Notes under the pieces: generated by a model
What the model saw: the letters and a program-made list of their open reading frames with translations, nothing else
What the model was told of the DNA's origin: nothing
Database searches by the model: none
Assembly (NCBI GenBank): GCA_039105265.1
Contig: JAPFFF010000013.1
Location: 3,038,001-3,102,000 of the forward strand
From: Tritrichomonas musculus
Taxonomy: Eukaryota; Parabasalia; Tritrichomonadida; Tritrichomonadidae
DNA: 64,000 bases
Direction of reading: 5' to 3'
Made by a program: the position numbers and the translations under genes
In this document: piece after piece, positions 52,509 to 62,729 of the stretch
Numbering within the stretch: position 1 is the first letter of the stretch
Layout of the letters: every line of letters begins with the position of its first letter

Positions 52509-54230
52509 TTAAAGCCATGAATCATCTTTTGGATTTTCATCTGGTTTAATCATATCAATCTGAACATCTTTGGTTTTTTGAATTGTTTCTCTTGTTTGCT
52601 CCAACTCATCGTCTTCATTGATTGAAAGATCATTTATTTCAATGTCATCCTTTGTGCATTTCTTCTTCACAATAAAGACGATCAAACTGACAATGATGAA
52701 AAAGATTTCAACCAAAATGCAAACAAAACCCACAGTTTTTTCGTTACGAAAATCATCAAGGTCACGAACCAATTCTATGTAAGATACAGAAGGGACGTAT
52801 GTCAATGTGTAATAATGAGATATAGATTGCGAATATGTTTCAATAAGAAAGTCTGTTTCACACATAGAAGAAGCATCACTTTCACATTGTGTTAATCCAT
52901 TTGTCACATCGAATGAAACAGCCAATGTTACAGATTTTTGTGCAATATATGATGGAACAATTGTATAAGTATCAATAAGCATATATGTTTTTTCTAGCTG
53001 TTGTGCTTTAGATCTCGAATAAAGATAACTTCTTGAATCGAGATAAGCTGTTGATTCATAATTATCAAAATTTTTTTGATGACATTTTTCAGAACTTAAA
53101 TGGTCAATTATATTCAATGTAACTTCTACTTTACTTATTCCATTCAAATCGTTTCCTTCAGGAAAGGTGTCAGATTTACATTCAACAAATTCAATTGAAT
53201 TCTTCGTTCCACTTTTTGAGGCAATTTTGCCTTTGTCTCCAAAATTGTTTCCAACGAAAAGACAGCGGCTGATGACTGCATTTGCATTGGCGACATGAAT
53301 GAGCGCTGACAGTTCACTCTGTTCGTTGTTGTTACAAAGAACGTTTTTTATGAAGTTGCAATGTGAAATATCAATTGATATTTCCCTTTCAAATTTTGTG
53401 AAGGAAGTAACGTACATACTCTCAATTAACATAATTGACTGAAAATTGATCGTCGCTTGTTTTTCTGTTCTCCGAATGTCAAAGGCTCCACAGAACTTGG
53501 AATTACCACCAGTTGAATTGACATGCTGCGATGAAACTTCATTGTTTTGAACATCAAAAAGTGCTCCTTTTGATTTCACTTTTTCTGAAGGCACATTGAA
53601 AGTTGAATCATATAAAAGTGTCACTTTTTTACCAGCTAAAACTAAGGATGAGCCGAAACCGTTATGTATGCTACTTCGGACTTCACAGTTTTGAAAACAG
53701 CAAGATTGAATGTTTATTTGGTCCAATTTATCATCATTTATTTGGCCTTTAATTTCACGTGGTTTTCTTTTCTGGCAAATGTAACAACTGCCACCATCGT
53801 TGGATAAGCATCTATTAAAAATTGAATCAAGAATCAAAACTGAACATTCTTGCTCGATTAATATGGCACCACCTATTTCTGATTGACAGTCTTGAAATAT
53901 GCATGACATTATTTCTATATTTCCATATAAATTCGAATTATTGTATTGCGTTGTTGAAATGAATTTTTTGTTATTTACTTTTGTTGAATTTGGAATAGTA
54001 GCTTCTTGATTGATAAAAACTAACGCACTTTTTAACGAAGTACCAAAAATATTATTGATAAGGATGGAATTATGATAGTTTGTACTCATAAAAATAATAT
54101 GGGAAAAAAAATGTGAAAATTTTGAATAGTAAAATTTCATTGACACTTTCTCTTTAAGATGATTGACTGTATAAAATGGCGAGGCTGAAACAAGAGAATA
54201 AAGATTATAAGATAATAACGTAAAATTCAT
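52509..54230 (-). CDS. Pmp-like single-pass surface protein
   Basis: A 573-residue protein. A hydrophobic head (FTLLSYNLYSLVSASPFY) may be a signal or part of the ectodomain. The ectodomain carries beta-helix-like repeats such as CIFQDCQSEIGGAILIEQ and SIFNRCLSNDGGSCYICQ, the GGAI/FxxC pattern of Chlamydia Pmp-like proteins that trichomonads have expanded. One strong transmembrane helix near residue 505 (CILVEIFFIIVSLIVFIV) precedes a basic stop-transfer and an acidic cytoplasmic tail of about 55 residues. Likely an adhesion or surface antigen. It lies 450 bp from the right end of the 17.6-kb element and is transcribed towards it. An Inr box immediately precedes the ATG. Confidence 0.75.
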   Translation of the reverse strand: MNFTLLSYNLYSLVSASPFYTVNHLKEKVSMKFYYSKFSHFFSHIIFMSTNYHNSILINNIFGTSLKSALVFINQEATIPNSTKVNNKKFISTTQYNNSNLYGNIEIMSCIFQDCQSEIGGAILIEQECSVLILDSIFNRCLSNDGGSCYICQKRKPREIKGQINDDKLDQINIQSCCFQNCEVRSSIHNGFGSSLVLAGKKVTLLYDSTFNVPSEKVKSKGALFDVQNNEVSSQHVNSTGGNSKFCGAFDIRRTEKQATINFQSIMLIESMYVTSFTKFEREISIDISHCNFIKNVLCNNNEQSELSALIHVANANAVISRCLFVGNNFGDKGKIASKSGTKNSIEFVECKSDTFPEGNDLNGISKVEVTLNIIDHLSSEKCHQKNFDNYESTAYLDSRSYLYSRSKAQQLEKTYMLIDTYTIVPSYIAQKSVTLAVSFDVTNGLTQCESDASSMCETDFLIETYSQSISHYYTLTYVPSVSYIELVRDLDDFRNEKTVGFVCILVEIFFIIVSLIVFIVKKKCTKDDIEINDLSINEDDELEQTRETIQKTKDVQIDMIKPDENPKDDSWL

Positions 54231-54231
54231 A

Positions 54232-54237
54232 AAATGA
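54232..54237 (-). promoter_or_regulatory. Inr-like box of the Pmp-like gene
   Basis: The minus strand reads TCATTT one base before ATG, matching TCA-Py-T. The very short leader is at the lower limit of known trichomonad leaders. Confidence 0.45.
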
Positions 54238-54984
54238 TTTATATTATACTATGTTTCAATACATTCAATTTTCAATCTAAAGATCATTTTTTAAATAATG
54301 ACATTTTTTACCAGTGGTTTTTATTAATAATTTTGATTTATTTGTTTATAAATACTTATATGATCAATAGTCAATTGAAATTTTTTCACTAACTCAAATG
54401 ATTTTTTACTCACTGAAAATTTTGTGTGAAGCCTATGAATTGTTTGAAAAATATTTTTTAGAATGTAGTCAAAATTGAAAAGGTTTACTTTTTGTGAAAA
54501 AATCTGAAATGAACTTCATGCATTAAAATATCACCATTTTTTATGAGTAAGCACACATCAAAACATAATATTAAAACAAACATTTAAAAATTATCAAAAA
54601 ATTGTGGAATCTATTTTGGAATAATAAACTAATAAAAAGATATTTTAATTGTGGACTTCATGTCGATAAGTTTATTGAAATACCATATTATGAGGATATA
54701 TTTTTATTGTATTCATTGTTGCTACTCCAAATATTTCTTTTTTTTGCAAAGAAGATTCAAATATTGCTCCTATTAGTTTTAAAAAAGATGCAATTGATAA
54801 ACCATACCTAAAATTTATTGAATTCAATGTAAAAGAGAAAGGCAACAAAACCTATTAAAGATAATAATAACACTTTTAAAGCATTGTATTGTTATCTTTA
54901 TAATAAACGATTATTTTTTATTGAAAAATGTTATAAAATAAACGTATATATTAATAAAACAAGAGTTTCCAAAATCCAGATTTT
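54238..54984. other. AT-rich intergenic region
   Basis: A small open frame at 54602-54811 is hydrophobic low-complexity; broken coding-like words (CGLHVDKFIEI) hint at a decayed fragment. Nothing supportable. Confidence 0.35.
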
Positions 54985-55953
54985 ATGCCAGCAAAGGCCA
55001 AGTTTCGATCTCGGAATCCGAGATTAAAACGAAATCTTATTAATAAAGTTCCTTTTCAAAACGAGAAACAAGTAATTCGAGAATCTCACAGAAATCCGGA
55101 ATTTGAAAACAAAGAAGACTTAGTTGACGAAAGATATAAGATTCAATGCGATATAAACGAATTAAGAAAAGAAAATACTAGAATGAAAAAAGAAATTCGT
55201 GAGCTTGAAGAAAAATACGCACTAAACGAGCAAGCAAAAATCGATTATAATGAAAAAATAAAAAATATTGGTGACGCTGTTCAATTAAAGCGATTATTGA
55301 ATTTTACTCAGCAACTTAACGATTTAAAAATTTTACAAGTTGAGCTAGATTCTCAATACGATTTTTTAGATAAGTTTTACGATGAAACAAATAGAAATGA
55401 ACTAGCTTCAACCACCAGTTTTCTCAGCAAGCAAGTGGAAGAGAATTCTATTGAATTATTAGAAATGGAAAATGTTATAAAGAAAGCAGAAGAAAGAATG
55501 ACAGGACCAGTTGCAAATCAGCGAAAACTTTTTTTACAACAAAAAAGACGCATTAAAGCATTAAAAAAACTTCGCTCACAATTAAGATTAGATCAAGAAA
55601 CAGTAGAACCATGCAATTTCATCAAAAAAGTTGTTATTCTACCAGAAGAACTCGAAGCTGAAAGAGATGAGTTGAAGCATAAACTCGAAGTTTTGCAACA
55701 TAGAAAATACAATCGCCAAAAAGAAATTGAAGAGATGAAATTGAGAAGACTAAAGCAAAAACAAGATTTTGCAGCATTAGTTCAGCATAAACAGTTAATG
55801 GAAAAAGAGTCACTAGAAAGAAGAGAGTTTTGTGCAAGAATGAAAAAAATCAGAGAAAAAGAAAATCAGAAAAAAGAGAATGCGGTTATCATTGGAAATA
55901 CAGAAGAAGAAAATTGGGATCCATTTACTTTAGCAAAAGAAGCCCACGAATAA
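54985..55953 (+). CDS. Coiled-coil protein, 322 residues
   Basis: It starts MPAKAKFRSRNPRLKRNLIN, a basic head, then almost continuous coiled coil from about residue 40 to 300 (ELRKENTRMKKEIRELEEKY and following), with a break near 215 (VEPCNFIKKVVILPEE), and ends NWDPFTLAKEAHE. Similar long coiled-coil proteins in trichomonads and other flagellates often belong to the cytoskeleton or axoneme (CCDC type), but I cannot assign a specific orthologue. Complete; no Inr box seen near the ATG. Confidence 0.75.
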   Translation: MPAKAKFRSRNPRLKRNLINKVPFQNEKQVIRESHRNPEFENKEDLVDERYKIQCDINELRKENTRMKKEIRELEEKYALNEQAKIDYNEKIKNIGDAVQLKRLLNFTQQLNDLKILQVELDSQYDFLDKFYDETNRNELASTTSFLSKQVEENSIELLEMENVIKKAEERMTGPVANQRKLFLQQKRRIKALKKLRSQLRLDQETVEPCNFIKKVVILPEELEAERDELKHKLEVLQHRKYNRQKEIEEMKLRRLKQKQDFAALVQHKQLMEKESLERREFCARMKKIREKENQKKENAVIIGNTEEENWDPFTLAKEAHE

Positions 55954-56102
55954 TATATAATATACATATAATTTTGTTTGTTATTTAAGTAAATATGTTA
56001 TGAAAAATATTAAGGCTCTGGCATGTTTATCATTTTTATAAAACAATATTTTGAAAGTACGAAATAATGAAAAGGAGAATTGAAAAAAAATGAAATAAAA
56101 AA

Positions 56103-56176
56103 TGCCTCCGACGGGACTCGAACCCGCGACACTCGGATTAAAAGTCCGATGCTCTAGCCGACTGAGCTACGAAGGC
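56103..56176 (-). tRNA. tRNA-Lys (TTT)
   Basis: Minus strand: acceptor GCCTTCG/CGGAGGC with discriminator A, A-box TAGCTCAGTCGG, anticodon stem TCGGA/TCCGA with loop CTTTTAA (anticodon TTT), T-arm GCGGGTTCGAGTCCCGT. Six Ts follow on the transcribed strand. No intron. Confidence 0.95.
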
Positions 56177-56570
56177 TCTGATTTCTCTTTTATCATTTTA
56201 ATACATAAATAAAAATTTATTATCACTTTTTTTATAAAAAAAGAAGAATTCTCAGTGGTTTTTAAGTTTAATTTCAACAAAAATAATGAATATAATCACA
56301 TATTAACAAAAATCATATCATTTGAATCTTATGACCATGACTCATTATTAAAAAATTTAAGTATCAATTGCCCTTCGGATGTTTTAATAATTACGTTCTG
56401 TTTAAACTTTTTCAATAAGATAGACCAAGAAAAAAAATCAATTACGTTTAACGATTACGTCTACGTATAAATAATGAGAATAAGACTTTTTTTTAAAAAA
56501 AAGTTACCTTTAAAAAATAAAGATATTATCTTTAAATATAAATATTTTATCCTTTCAAATTTGAGAGCTT

Positions 56571-56640
56571 TAGCTTAGAGGTTAAATTAATTTGAAGCAA
56601 AAGTATTGAGTTCGAAACTAAACTGCTTTGCTTTTTTTTT
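56571..56640 (+). other. tRNA-like Pol III unit or tRNA relic
   Basis: TAGCTTAGAGGT fits an A-box (TRGYNNARNNG). 26 bases further on, GAGTTCGAAACT fits a B-box (GGTTCGANNCC), and nine Ts (56632-56640) follow as a Pol III stop. The stems do not pair as a complete tRNA and no anticodon arm is visible, so this may be a decayed tRNA, a SINE-like head or another small Pol III RNA. Confidence 0.35.
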
Positions 56641-56902
56641 ATTTTTATATAAATTATGTAATTACGTTTCATTTCGGCAATTTTTACATTTTAATACGTC
56701 TTTTCATTGAATTTTATAAAATTCCAATTACGTCCGAAGGGTAAAGTATCAAATCATCAAAAAAAATATAAAATGCAATAATATTATCTTTTAATGGTAT
56801 ATAGTAATAATGTGAAAATATAAATATAAAGATATTAGTTGATATGAAATGCAATAATATTATCAAAAATATAAAGATGTTAGTTTTTCTATTTAAATTA
56901 TA
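56641..56902. other. AT-rich intergenic DNA
   Basis: Short repeated words (TGCAATAATATTATC, about 56775 and 56850) but no gene. Confidence 0.4.
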
Positions 56903-57616
56903 TCAACATTCTAAAAAACAAACATCATATCTATTTCCTTCGTCTTTAATGATGGCATATGCGAATGAATCAAATTCTGGAGAGAATTGCTTAATTGAGT
57001 AAGCATTACATTCGTTTAAAAAAATATTTTGATGGGTGTGCCCAAGAAGCATCATTTCTCCTGGTGAAAAATAACGATCAAAAACATCTTTCATCCATTT
57101 AACGTAAATTGGTGCATCATCTGGATCAACTTGAAAATCATTTCCAAGATCATGTCCCATTAAAATCCCTGTAAAATTTTCACCATTAGGATTGGGATGT
57201 TGTAGATGAATAAAAGTCTCCTTGACAAATTTCAGATTCTTATTAAAATTGTAATTTATTTTTAATAATCGCTCCTTGTCATGATTACCTCCGAGTAAAA
57301 AAACAGGTATTGTAAGCGTCTCTAAATATTGAAAAACGGATACAACAGATTCTTTGTAATTATCTAGATAATAATCAAACGTATCACCAAGCATAAATAA
57401 ACAAGTAGCATGGGTTTCTTTAAGCTTTTCTTCCAACTTTGTTTTAAAAGCATTCAAACTTGAACTCATTTCATTGTATCGCCCGAAATGTTGATCACTA
57501 ATAATGAGTCCAATGAAATTGCTTTTAAGTTTATTCGGCACATCGTAAAAAGTTGCTGTATTAGTTTTCAAATCAAAAGGTAAAGGGTTTTGATATTTTC
57601 CCTGTTTTAAAAGCAT
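56903..57616 (-). CDS. Metallophosphoesterase, LpxH-like
   Basis: A 237-residue protein of the calcineurin-like fold. All five metal-site blocks are present in order: LIISDQHFG (D-x-H), FMLGDTFDYY (GDxxD), FLLGGNHDKER (GNHD), LMGHDLG (GH) and LLGHTHQNIF (GHTH). Length and the HDLGND...DPDDAPIYVKWM insertion are close to bacterial UDP-2,3-diacylglucosamine hydrolase (LpxH). Trichomonads lack lipid A, so the substrate is probably another pyrophosphate or phosphodiester. No signal peptide, so cytosolic. Complete. Confidence 0.85.
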   Translation of the reverse strand: MLLKQGKYQNPLPFDLKTNTATFYDVPNKLKSNFIGLIISDQHFGRYNEMSSSLNAFKTKLEEKLKETHATCLFMLGDTFDYYLDNYKESVVSVFQYLETLTIPVFLLGGNHDKERLLKINYNFNKNLKFVKETFIHLQHPNPNGENFTGILMGHDLGNDFQVDPDDAPIYVKWMKDVFDRYFSPGEMMLLGHTHQNIFLNECNAYSIKQFSPEFDSFAYAIIKDEGNRYDVCFLEC

Positions 57617-58018
57617 TAAGACAGTCTAAAATTTTTAATTTCTAACTTTTTGAATTCAAGAAATTTTCACTCAAAAAAATATTTTTTTTGAATGCATTTT
57701 AATCGTTATGTTTTTTCGTGTCATTTTGTCAATGACATTTATTAAGCTTACTTATACATTAATAATTATTAAAAATATTTATACAAAAGCCGGCATACAC
57801 TTAACAAAAAGAAAACTTATTAAATTTGAAATCATTTCAATCTGGTGTGACAAATTTTACCTTAGCTTTAAATTGGTGGTCATTTTAGGTTGGAAATTAT
57901 CACTATTAAAGGATTTTTAACTCCAAATGACCAATAACAATCATAAAAATAGCATATTTTATTTCAAAAAGATCAGATGAAAAAAGTTGTCATTGACAAT
58001 TTAAAACCTAGACTCAAC
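57617..58018. other. 5' flank with direct-repeat trace
   Basis: An open frame at 57708-57920 ends with KRKLIKFEIISIWCDKFYLS. Its 17-base core TTAAATTTGAAATCATT (57820-57836) recurs at 58514-58530 just beyond the small transposon. No independent gene is supported. Confidence 0.35.
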
Positions 58019-58511
58019 TAAACTCTGTCCAAAAATGTTCGACTTAACGTACACATAAACCGCATTTTCCACTGAAAATTGACTAAAAAAACGATAAAGG
58101 GTCGAAAATTTCTTTTTTCTCTCAAAGTATCACTTTTTGGGAGAGAGAAAAAAATCAGTAACACTAAACTCTGTCCATAAATGTTCGACTTAACGTACAT
58201 ATAAACCGCATTTTCCACTGAAAATTGATTAAAAAAACAATAAAGTGTCGAAAATTTCTTATTCAATTTTTCAGAAGTTTATTTTTATAATTATCCTTTC
58301 AGCAAGCTATTTTTATACAAGGAGCCCTGGTTTTTGAAAGAAATAGCCACGCCCTTAAGAGGAATTACAACTTTTTTGGGACATGCGCTACTCTCAGAAA
58401 AAAGAGCTTTGGAAAAAACCTTCGAATCACCTTAAAGGTGCATGAGAAAAAAAAAGATAATTTGAATACTCTCTCAAAATTCAATTGTCGAGCATTTTTG
58501 GACAGAGTTTA
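58019..58511. mobile_element. Small mariner/Tc1-like non-autonomous element, 493 bp
   Basis: It starts TAAACTCTGTCCAAAAATGT followed by TCGAC, and ends with the inverse (GTCGAGCATTTTTGGACAGA then GTTTA). TA at both borders fits mariner-type targeting. The left terminal block of about 120 bp is repeated in direct orientation from 58165, so the left end is duplicated within the element. No transposase gene. Confidence 0.65.
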
Positions 58512-58518
58512 AATTAAA

Positions 58519-60029
58519 TTTGAAATCATTAAAGTTGTTAAAGAGCAATGTCTAATTAAAACAAAAAGCGAAATTGTTATCAACAATACAGAACAATTTC
58601 AATTAAACCAAAGCATTATTTCAGATTTTATTTCTTATTGTGAACAAAAAGATAATTCAATTAATTTAATTAATAATGATAATGCATATCAATTGAAGAT
58701 GAAACCGAAAAATATATTACGGAAAATCATCAAGATCTAGTATTACAAAAAATTTTATCTAGTTTCAAAGAAATATCAGTAGATCGAGAAGAGGAAATAA
58801 TTTCAAAAAATTTATCTAAATATATCAAAGAGCCAGATTTTCTATCACTTCCATTTAATTCAATACATCGGATACTTACTCGTTACAATAAGAATTCGTA
58901 CTGCCAGCATGATCAACAAACAGAGGAAGATATCAAAGATTTTTTAAAGAATGAATGCATTAAAAAGCATCCAGACTCAACTTTTTTAATTATGCTAGAA
59001 TTAGATTTTGTTTTCAGTGATAAAGATTACATTCTCCAATTCATGTCAAAGTATCCACAGTCTAAAAACATTTTTTTACTCAAAATAAGCGAAATTGTAA
59101 TTGAAAATTACAAAGACATGAGTTCTGAAAAAATTAAAAAAGCAATTCAAAATATTGAAAATGAAAAAAAAGATTATTTTGATGAAGAATCAAAAACTTT
59201 ACGTCTTTCAAACAAGCGTGATGCAGTTGAAAATAGTGAATTTTATATTAATTCTAGTTTTGAAATTCTCATTATTCCTGGCAACGTTAAAACAATTGGA
59301 AATTTGGCATTTTCTAATTGCTCTTTACTTAAAAAAGTCACAATCGAAGATGGTGTTGAAATTATTGGTGAAAATGCATTTTCTCAGTGCAGTGAACTGA
59401 TAGAAATTGAAATTCCCAAAACTGTGAAACAAATCTGTAGCCATGCATTTGAAAAATGCATCAATTTGAGTAAAATAAATTTGCCAAATTTGAAAGTAAT
59501 AAGTGAATGTTTATTTGGTGGTTGTTCAAATTTGAAAGAAATCAAATTGCATGACTCAGTTGAAATAATTCATAATGGTGCATTTTATGAAAGTGGAATT
59601 GTTGATGTCAAAATGCCTGACTCTGTAGAATCTATTGGAATAAATTCATTTAGAGGTTGCAAGTCTTTGTTACATGTAAAATTATCAAATAAAATCACTA
59701 AAATAAGTAAATGTTCATTTTCTCAATGTTTTAGTTTATTAAATGTGGAAATACCAAACTCAGTTAAAGAAATTTGTGGCGCTGCATTTTTTGGTTGTTC
59801 AAGTTTGATTAATATTGACATTCCTGAGTCTGTAATAGAAATTGGTGGGGCTTCTTTCCACGGATGCAAGAAATTATCTGAAATAACAATTCCAAAATCA
59901 GTAAAAGTAATTGGTGGTAGTGCCTTTACTTCTTGTCCTGCTCTGAAAAAAGCTACTATTCCGAAAGATATTCAAGTAAAAGATGGCCAACCTATTTTTG
60001 ATCCCAATTTTAAGAATATAAATAATTAA
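58519..60029 (+). pseudogene. BspA-like leucine-rich repeat gene, 5' end disrupted
   Basis: Sequence beginning KFEIIKVVKEQCLIKTKSEI and INNTEQFQLNQSIISDFISY is the usual N-terminal module of trichomonad BspA-like proteins. It runs in one frame to a stop at 58738, while the downstream part (ETEKYITENHQDLVLQKILS) continues in another frame, so one frameshift lies near 58640-58700. From 58992 an ATG-started 345-codon frame carries about nine LRR_5 units (AFSQCSELIEIEIPKTVKQI; SFRGCKSLLHVKLSNKI). A mariner-like element sits immediately upstream, where the original start should be. The intact 3' frame could still be translated, but as a gene it is broken. BspA-like proteins are surface or secreted adhesins in this group. 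Confidence 0.75.
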
Positions 60030-60643
60030 AATTAACTCTCAACTAAAAATTTTTTTCAACAATAAATTTAATTTTTTTTTTTCCAGTAAAAATAAGTATG
60101 ATATTTATTTAAAAAGTTTGAAGTTCAGTACTTTATCAACAAATCTAAGAACATTTTCTTGAATTTGTGGTGAATTAAAGAATATCAAGAACCATAGTTT
60201 TCATTTTGTATTTGCTCTTTTTCTTTTATATAAAGAATAAGATCATTTACAAAGACTTTATAGCCCAAATCAAGTTAATACTTATCATCAATTGGCAAAT
60301 TAAATAATTCAATGAAAATTTGCATCTTTTTTGGTAAGTTTACCATGAAAGTTGAATACGTTGAGTTCTGGAAAATCAAGAAGAGATCCAATTGTTTCAA
60401 ATATTATAAGAACTGTATCAGTGAATATTTGAAAAGCCATATTACAGAGCAGTTTCAACTCAAGGAGAGTTTATTCTCAAAAAGTTTGTTTTTCTGAGGT
60501 TTATATTACTTCGCATTCAACTTTTTCAGAATACACATTCAGAAAAAGTTTAAATAAAAATATTGAAATAAATGTAATTACATTACCAAAAAGTATTGAA
60601 AATAATTTAATATATATATATATATATATAAAAGTGCAAAAAA
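60030..60643. other. AT-rich intergenic region
   Basis: A 61-codon frame at 60312-60497 and nearby words (FEYYKNCISEYLKSHI-like) may be scraps of another BspA-family gene; not supportable. A TA repeat lies at about 60610-60631. Confidence 0.35.
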
Positions 60644-60723
60644 TGGTTGCTGTGGGGTTCGAACCCACGCCCTCTCGGACCAGTGCCTTAAACTGGCGCC
60701 TTAGACCACTCGGCCAAACAACC
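60644..60723 (-). tRNA. tRNA-Leu (AAG)
   Basis: Minus strand: acceptor GGTTGTT/AGCAACC with discriminator A, D-arm GGCCGAGTGGTCTAAGGC, anticodon stem CCAGT/ACTGG with loop TTAAGGC (anticodon AAG), a long variable arm, and T-arm GTGGGTTCGAACCCCAC. Class II shape fits Leu. Six Ts follow. No intron. Confidence 0.93.
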
Positions 60724-60740
60724 TCATACTTTGTTCAAAT

Positions 60741-60742
<2 letters not shown>

Positions 60743-60781
<39 letters not shown>
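60743..60781. repeat. Poly-T tract, 39 bp
   Basis: Uninterrupted T run just upstream of the tRNA-Leu gene; a slip-prone homopolymer whose true length is uncertain in any assembly. Confidence 0.8.
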
Positions 60782-60782
<1 letters not shown>

Positions 60783-60824
60783 AAAAAAATTGAGAGATCT
60801 TAGGTTTATTTAGATTTAAAATAT

Positions 60825-61754
60825 GGCTTAATTTTTGGACCTTTGGACGGACAATTTTTTTGGTCCATTGGACCTTATTAAAATTTTGTAAATTTTTACC
60901 CAAAAAAAATGAAATGAAATCTTATATTTTTTATCTTTTTTTTTTCCTTTAAAATAAAAATTTTTTTTCATCTTAAATTTTATTTTTTTGAATAACTTTT
61001 TGAACTATTTTTTCAAAGCTACCAAGCTAAAAATTCTCAAAAAATTGATAGAAAATTTACATTTTTTTCGTCAAAATTTCGCCTTGGTCTAAAAAAATTC
61101 GCCTGGTCTAAATAGTTTTACATTTTGGTCCAAAAAAACCGATTTTCCAGTTTTTGAATGCTTTACATGCTATTTTAATAAGTTTACATGGTCCAAAAAA
61201 TCTTTTTTCTTTGGTCCAAAATATTCTGAGATATTTTAGTATAAAAGTATTCAAAAATTTGAATACAAATTCATATGCTAATAATAAATATAAAATTTTA
61301 TTAAAAAGAATCATTTTCAAAAGATTTATATTTGCGCAAGTATTTATTATTTGCCTAAAATATTGGAAGTACTGGCTTGCTTATATAATTACTAAGCTAA
61401 TTAAGTTTATAGCAAATGTAAAATATTTTTTAAATATCTTGTTCAAAAAGATGAATCAAACGAAGCGCAAATGCTTATATTACCAATTAATCAATTAAAA
61501 CACTAGATTGCGCGCATCATTAAATCACTTTCTTAGATTATTTGGTCCAAAATACATTTTTATACCAAAAAAACAAAGAGAGCTTAATAAAATAAATTAT
61601 TTATTAAAAAATAATGTCATTATACTCTTTTTTGCTTTCACTTCTTTAGTGTGTATGAAATTTTATTCAATGAAAAGAATTTTGAAAATTTTGATCGTTT
61701 TTCTCTCAAAAAAATGGACCAACTTTTTACTCATCTTGGTCCAAAAATGAAGCC
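60825..61754. mobile_element. TIR element with TTTGGTCCAAAA repeats, 930 bp
   Basis: Termini GGCTTAATTTTTGGACC (60825-60841) and, inverted, GGCTTCATTTTTGGACC (61738-61754) match at 16 of 17 bases. GGTCCAAAA or its palindrome TTTGGTCCAAAA recurs at about 60872, 61125, 61190, 61213 and 61541. The interior is AT-rich with overlapping spurious frames. A non-autonomous DNA transposon with subterminal palindromes. Confidence 0.55.
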
Positions 61755-61929
61755 GTAATTTAAAACTTTGGATATTTTCAGAATATTTCTCATTATAAAT
61801 TAAAATCTATATCAGATAAGATTTTTTGATGAGTATAATAAATGACAATTTTTTTTATTAAGTTTTATTAAAATTTATCAAAATTTGTTAATATCAGATT
61901 TGTTGAACAGTGCTGACTTTGATGGCAAG

Positions 61930-62496
61930 TCACAATTGGAAAATTTGTTTTTGAATATTGTCTGATTTCATCAATTTCGATTCCATCAAATCGCATTGAA
62001 TTTAAGAATGGTTGGCCATCCAGAACTGTTATGTTAAATGAAATTAAAATACCCTACACGCATGAAAGATATATTTGCTTATACAATCAATATTTGATAT
62101 CAAAAATGTCATTTTCGATGTTCTTCTACTGGCACCCAGAGATATAAAGAGGGCAATCATTTCATCTTTTGTTAGATCCATTGCGCAATATGCTTTCTCA
62201 AGTTGCAATATTGTTTTAATATATATTAAAAAAACATTGATATTGTTTAAAAATTATGCTTCTTTAGAAAGGCATGAATCAACATTTTGAAGTGATTTGC
62301 ACCCATAAAAAGCGTTTTTCTCCATGTATGTTAATATTTTTGGGAATGAAATTGAAGACAATGAAGAGCAACCTTTAAGAACATTTTGGAAAACTGTTTT
62401 AACCGATGTTTGAATTACAACTTGCTTCAGCTGACAATTCTTTTTTGAATCAGTCTTTTGATTAATCGTATTTGCCATCTGACAGACCTCAGTCAA
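61930..62496. pseudogene. Scrambled BspA-like fragments on both strands
   Basis: Minus strand 62254-62496 reads KGCSSLSSISFPKILTYMEK and NAFYGCKSLQNVDSC, plain LRR_5 repeats. Plus strand near 62125-62210 reads APRDIKRAIISSFVRSIAQY then AFSSCNIV, an LRR_5 unit in the opposite direction. Minus strand near 61980-62030 reads ITVLDGQPFLNSMRFDGIEI, the usual C-terminal BspA end. The pieces are rearranged, so the gene is dead. Confidence 0.6.
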
Positions 62497-62569
62497 TTTT
62501 TGCCAACAGAGGTCAATTTTGTAGCAGTGGTCATTTTTTTACTCTTATATATATATATATATATATATA

Positions 62570-62729
62570 AAGCTTAGAAGATTTTATATTTTTCCAGAAT
62601 ATTTCCCAGGGTCTCTATGGCCCCTAGCGGGCATCGAGCGAAGCCGTAGCGAAGTGGAGGTGTAGCCAAGACTCCGCGGCTGGGGCTTAGACACTGGGAA
62701 AAATACGGAACATAAAATCTTCTAAGCTT
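62570..62729. repeat. 160-bp foldback with GC-rich heart
   Basis: The ends AAGCTTAGAAGATTTTAT and ATAAAATCTTCTAAGCTT are exact 18-bp inverses. Further in, TTTCCCAG pairs with CTGGGAAA, and GCCCCTAGC pairs with GCTGGGGC (one wobble). The centre (about 62622-62690) is very GC-rich for this DNA and contains GAGCGAAGC and TAGCGAAG tips. A TA repeat lies before it and a run of Ts after it, which would also serve as a Pol III stop. It could be a mobile foldback or a structured RNA gene. Confidence 0.6.

Noticed and set aside
56255-56470. 71-codon open frame
   Set aside because: Starts at GTG with no ATG, no promoter box and no recognisable features.
57708-57920. 70-codon open frame before the mariner-like element as the missing 5' end of the BspA-like gene
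   Set aside because: Shares only a 17-base phrase with the true N-terminal module; the rest does not resemble BspA N-termini.
60743-60781. Poly-T tract as a LINE or SINE tail
   Set aside because: No reverse transcriptase or SINE body adjoins it; long T-runs are common in this DNA.
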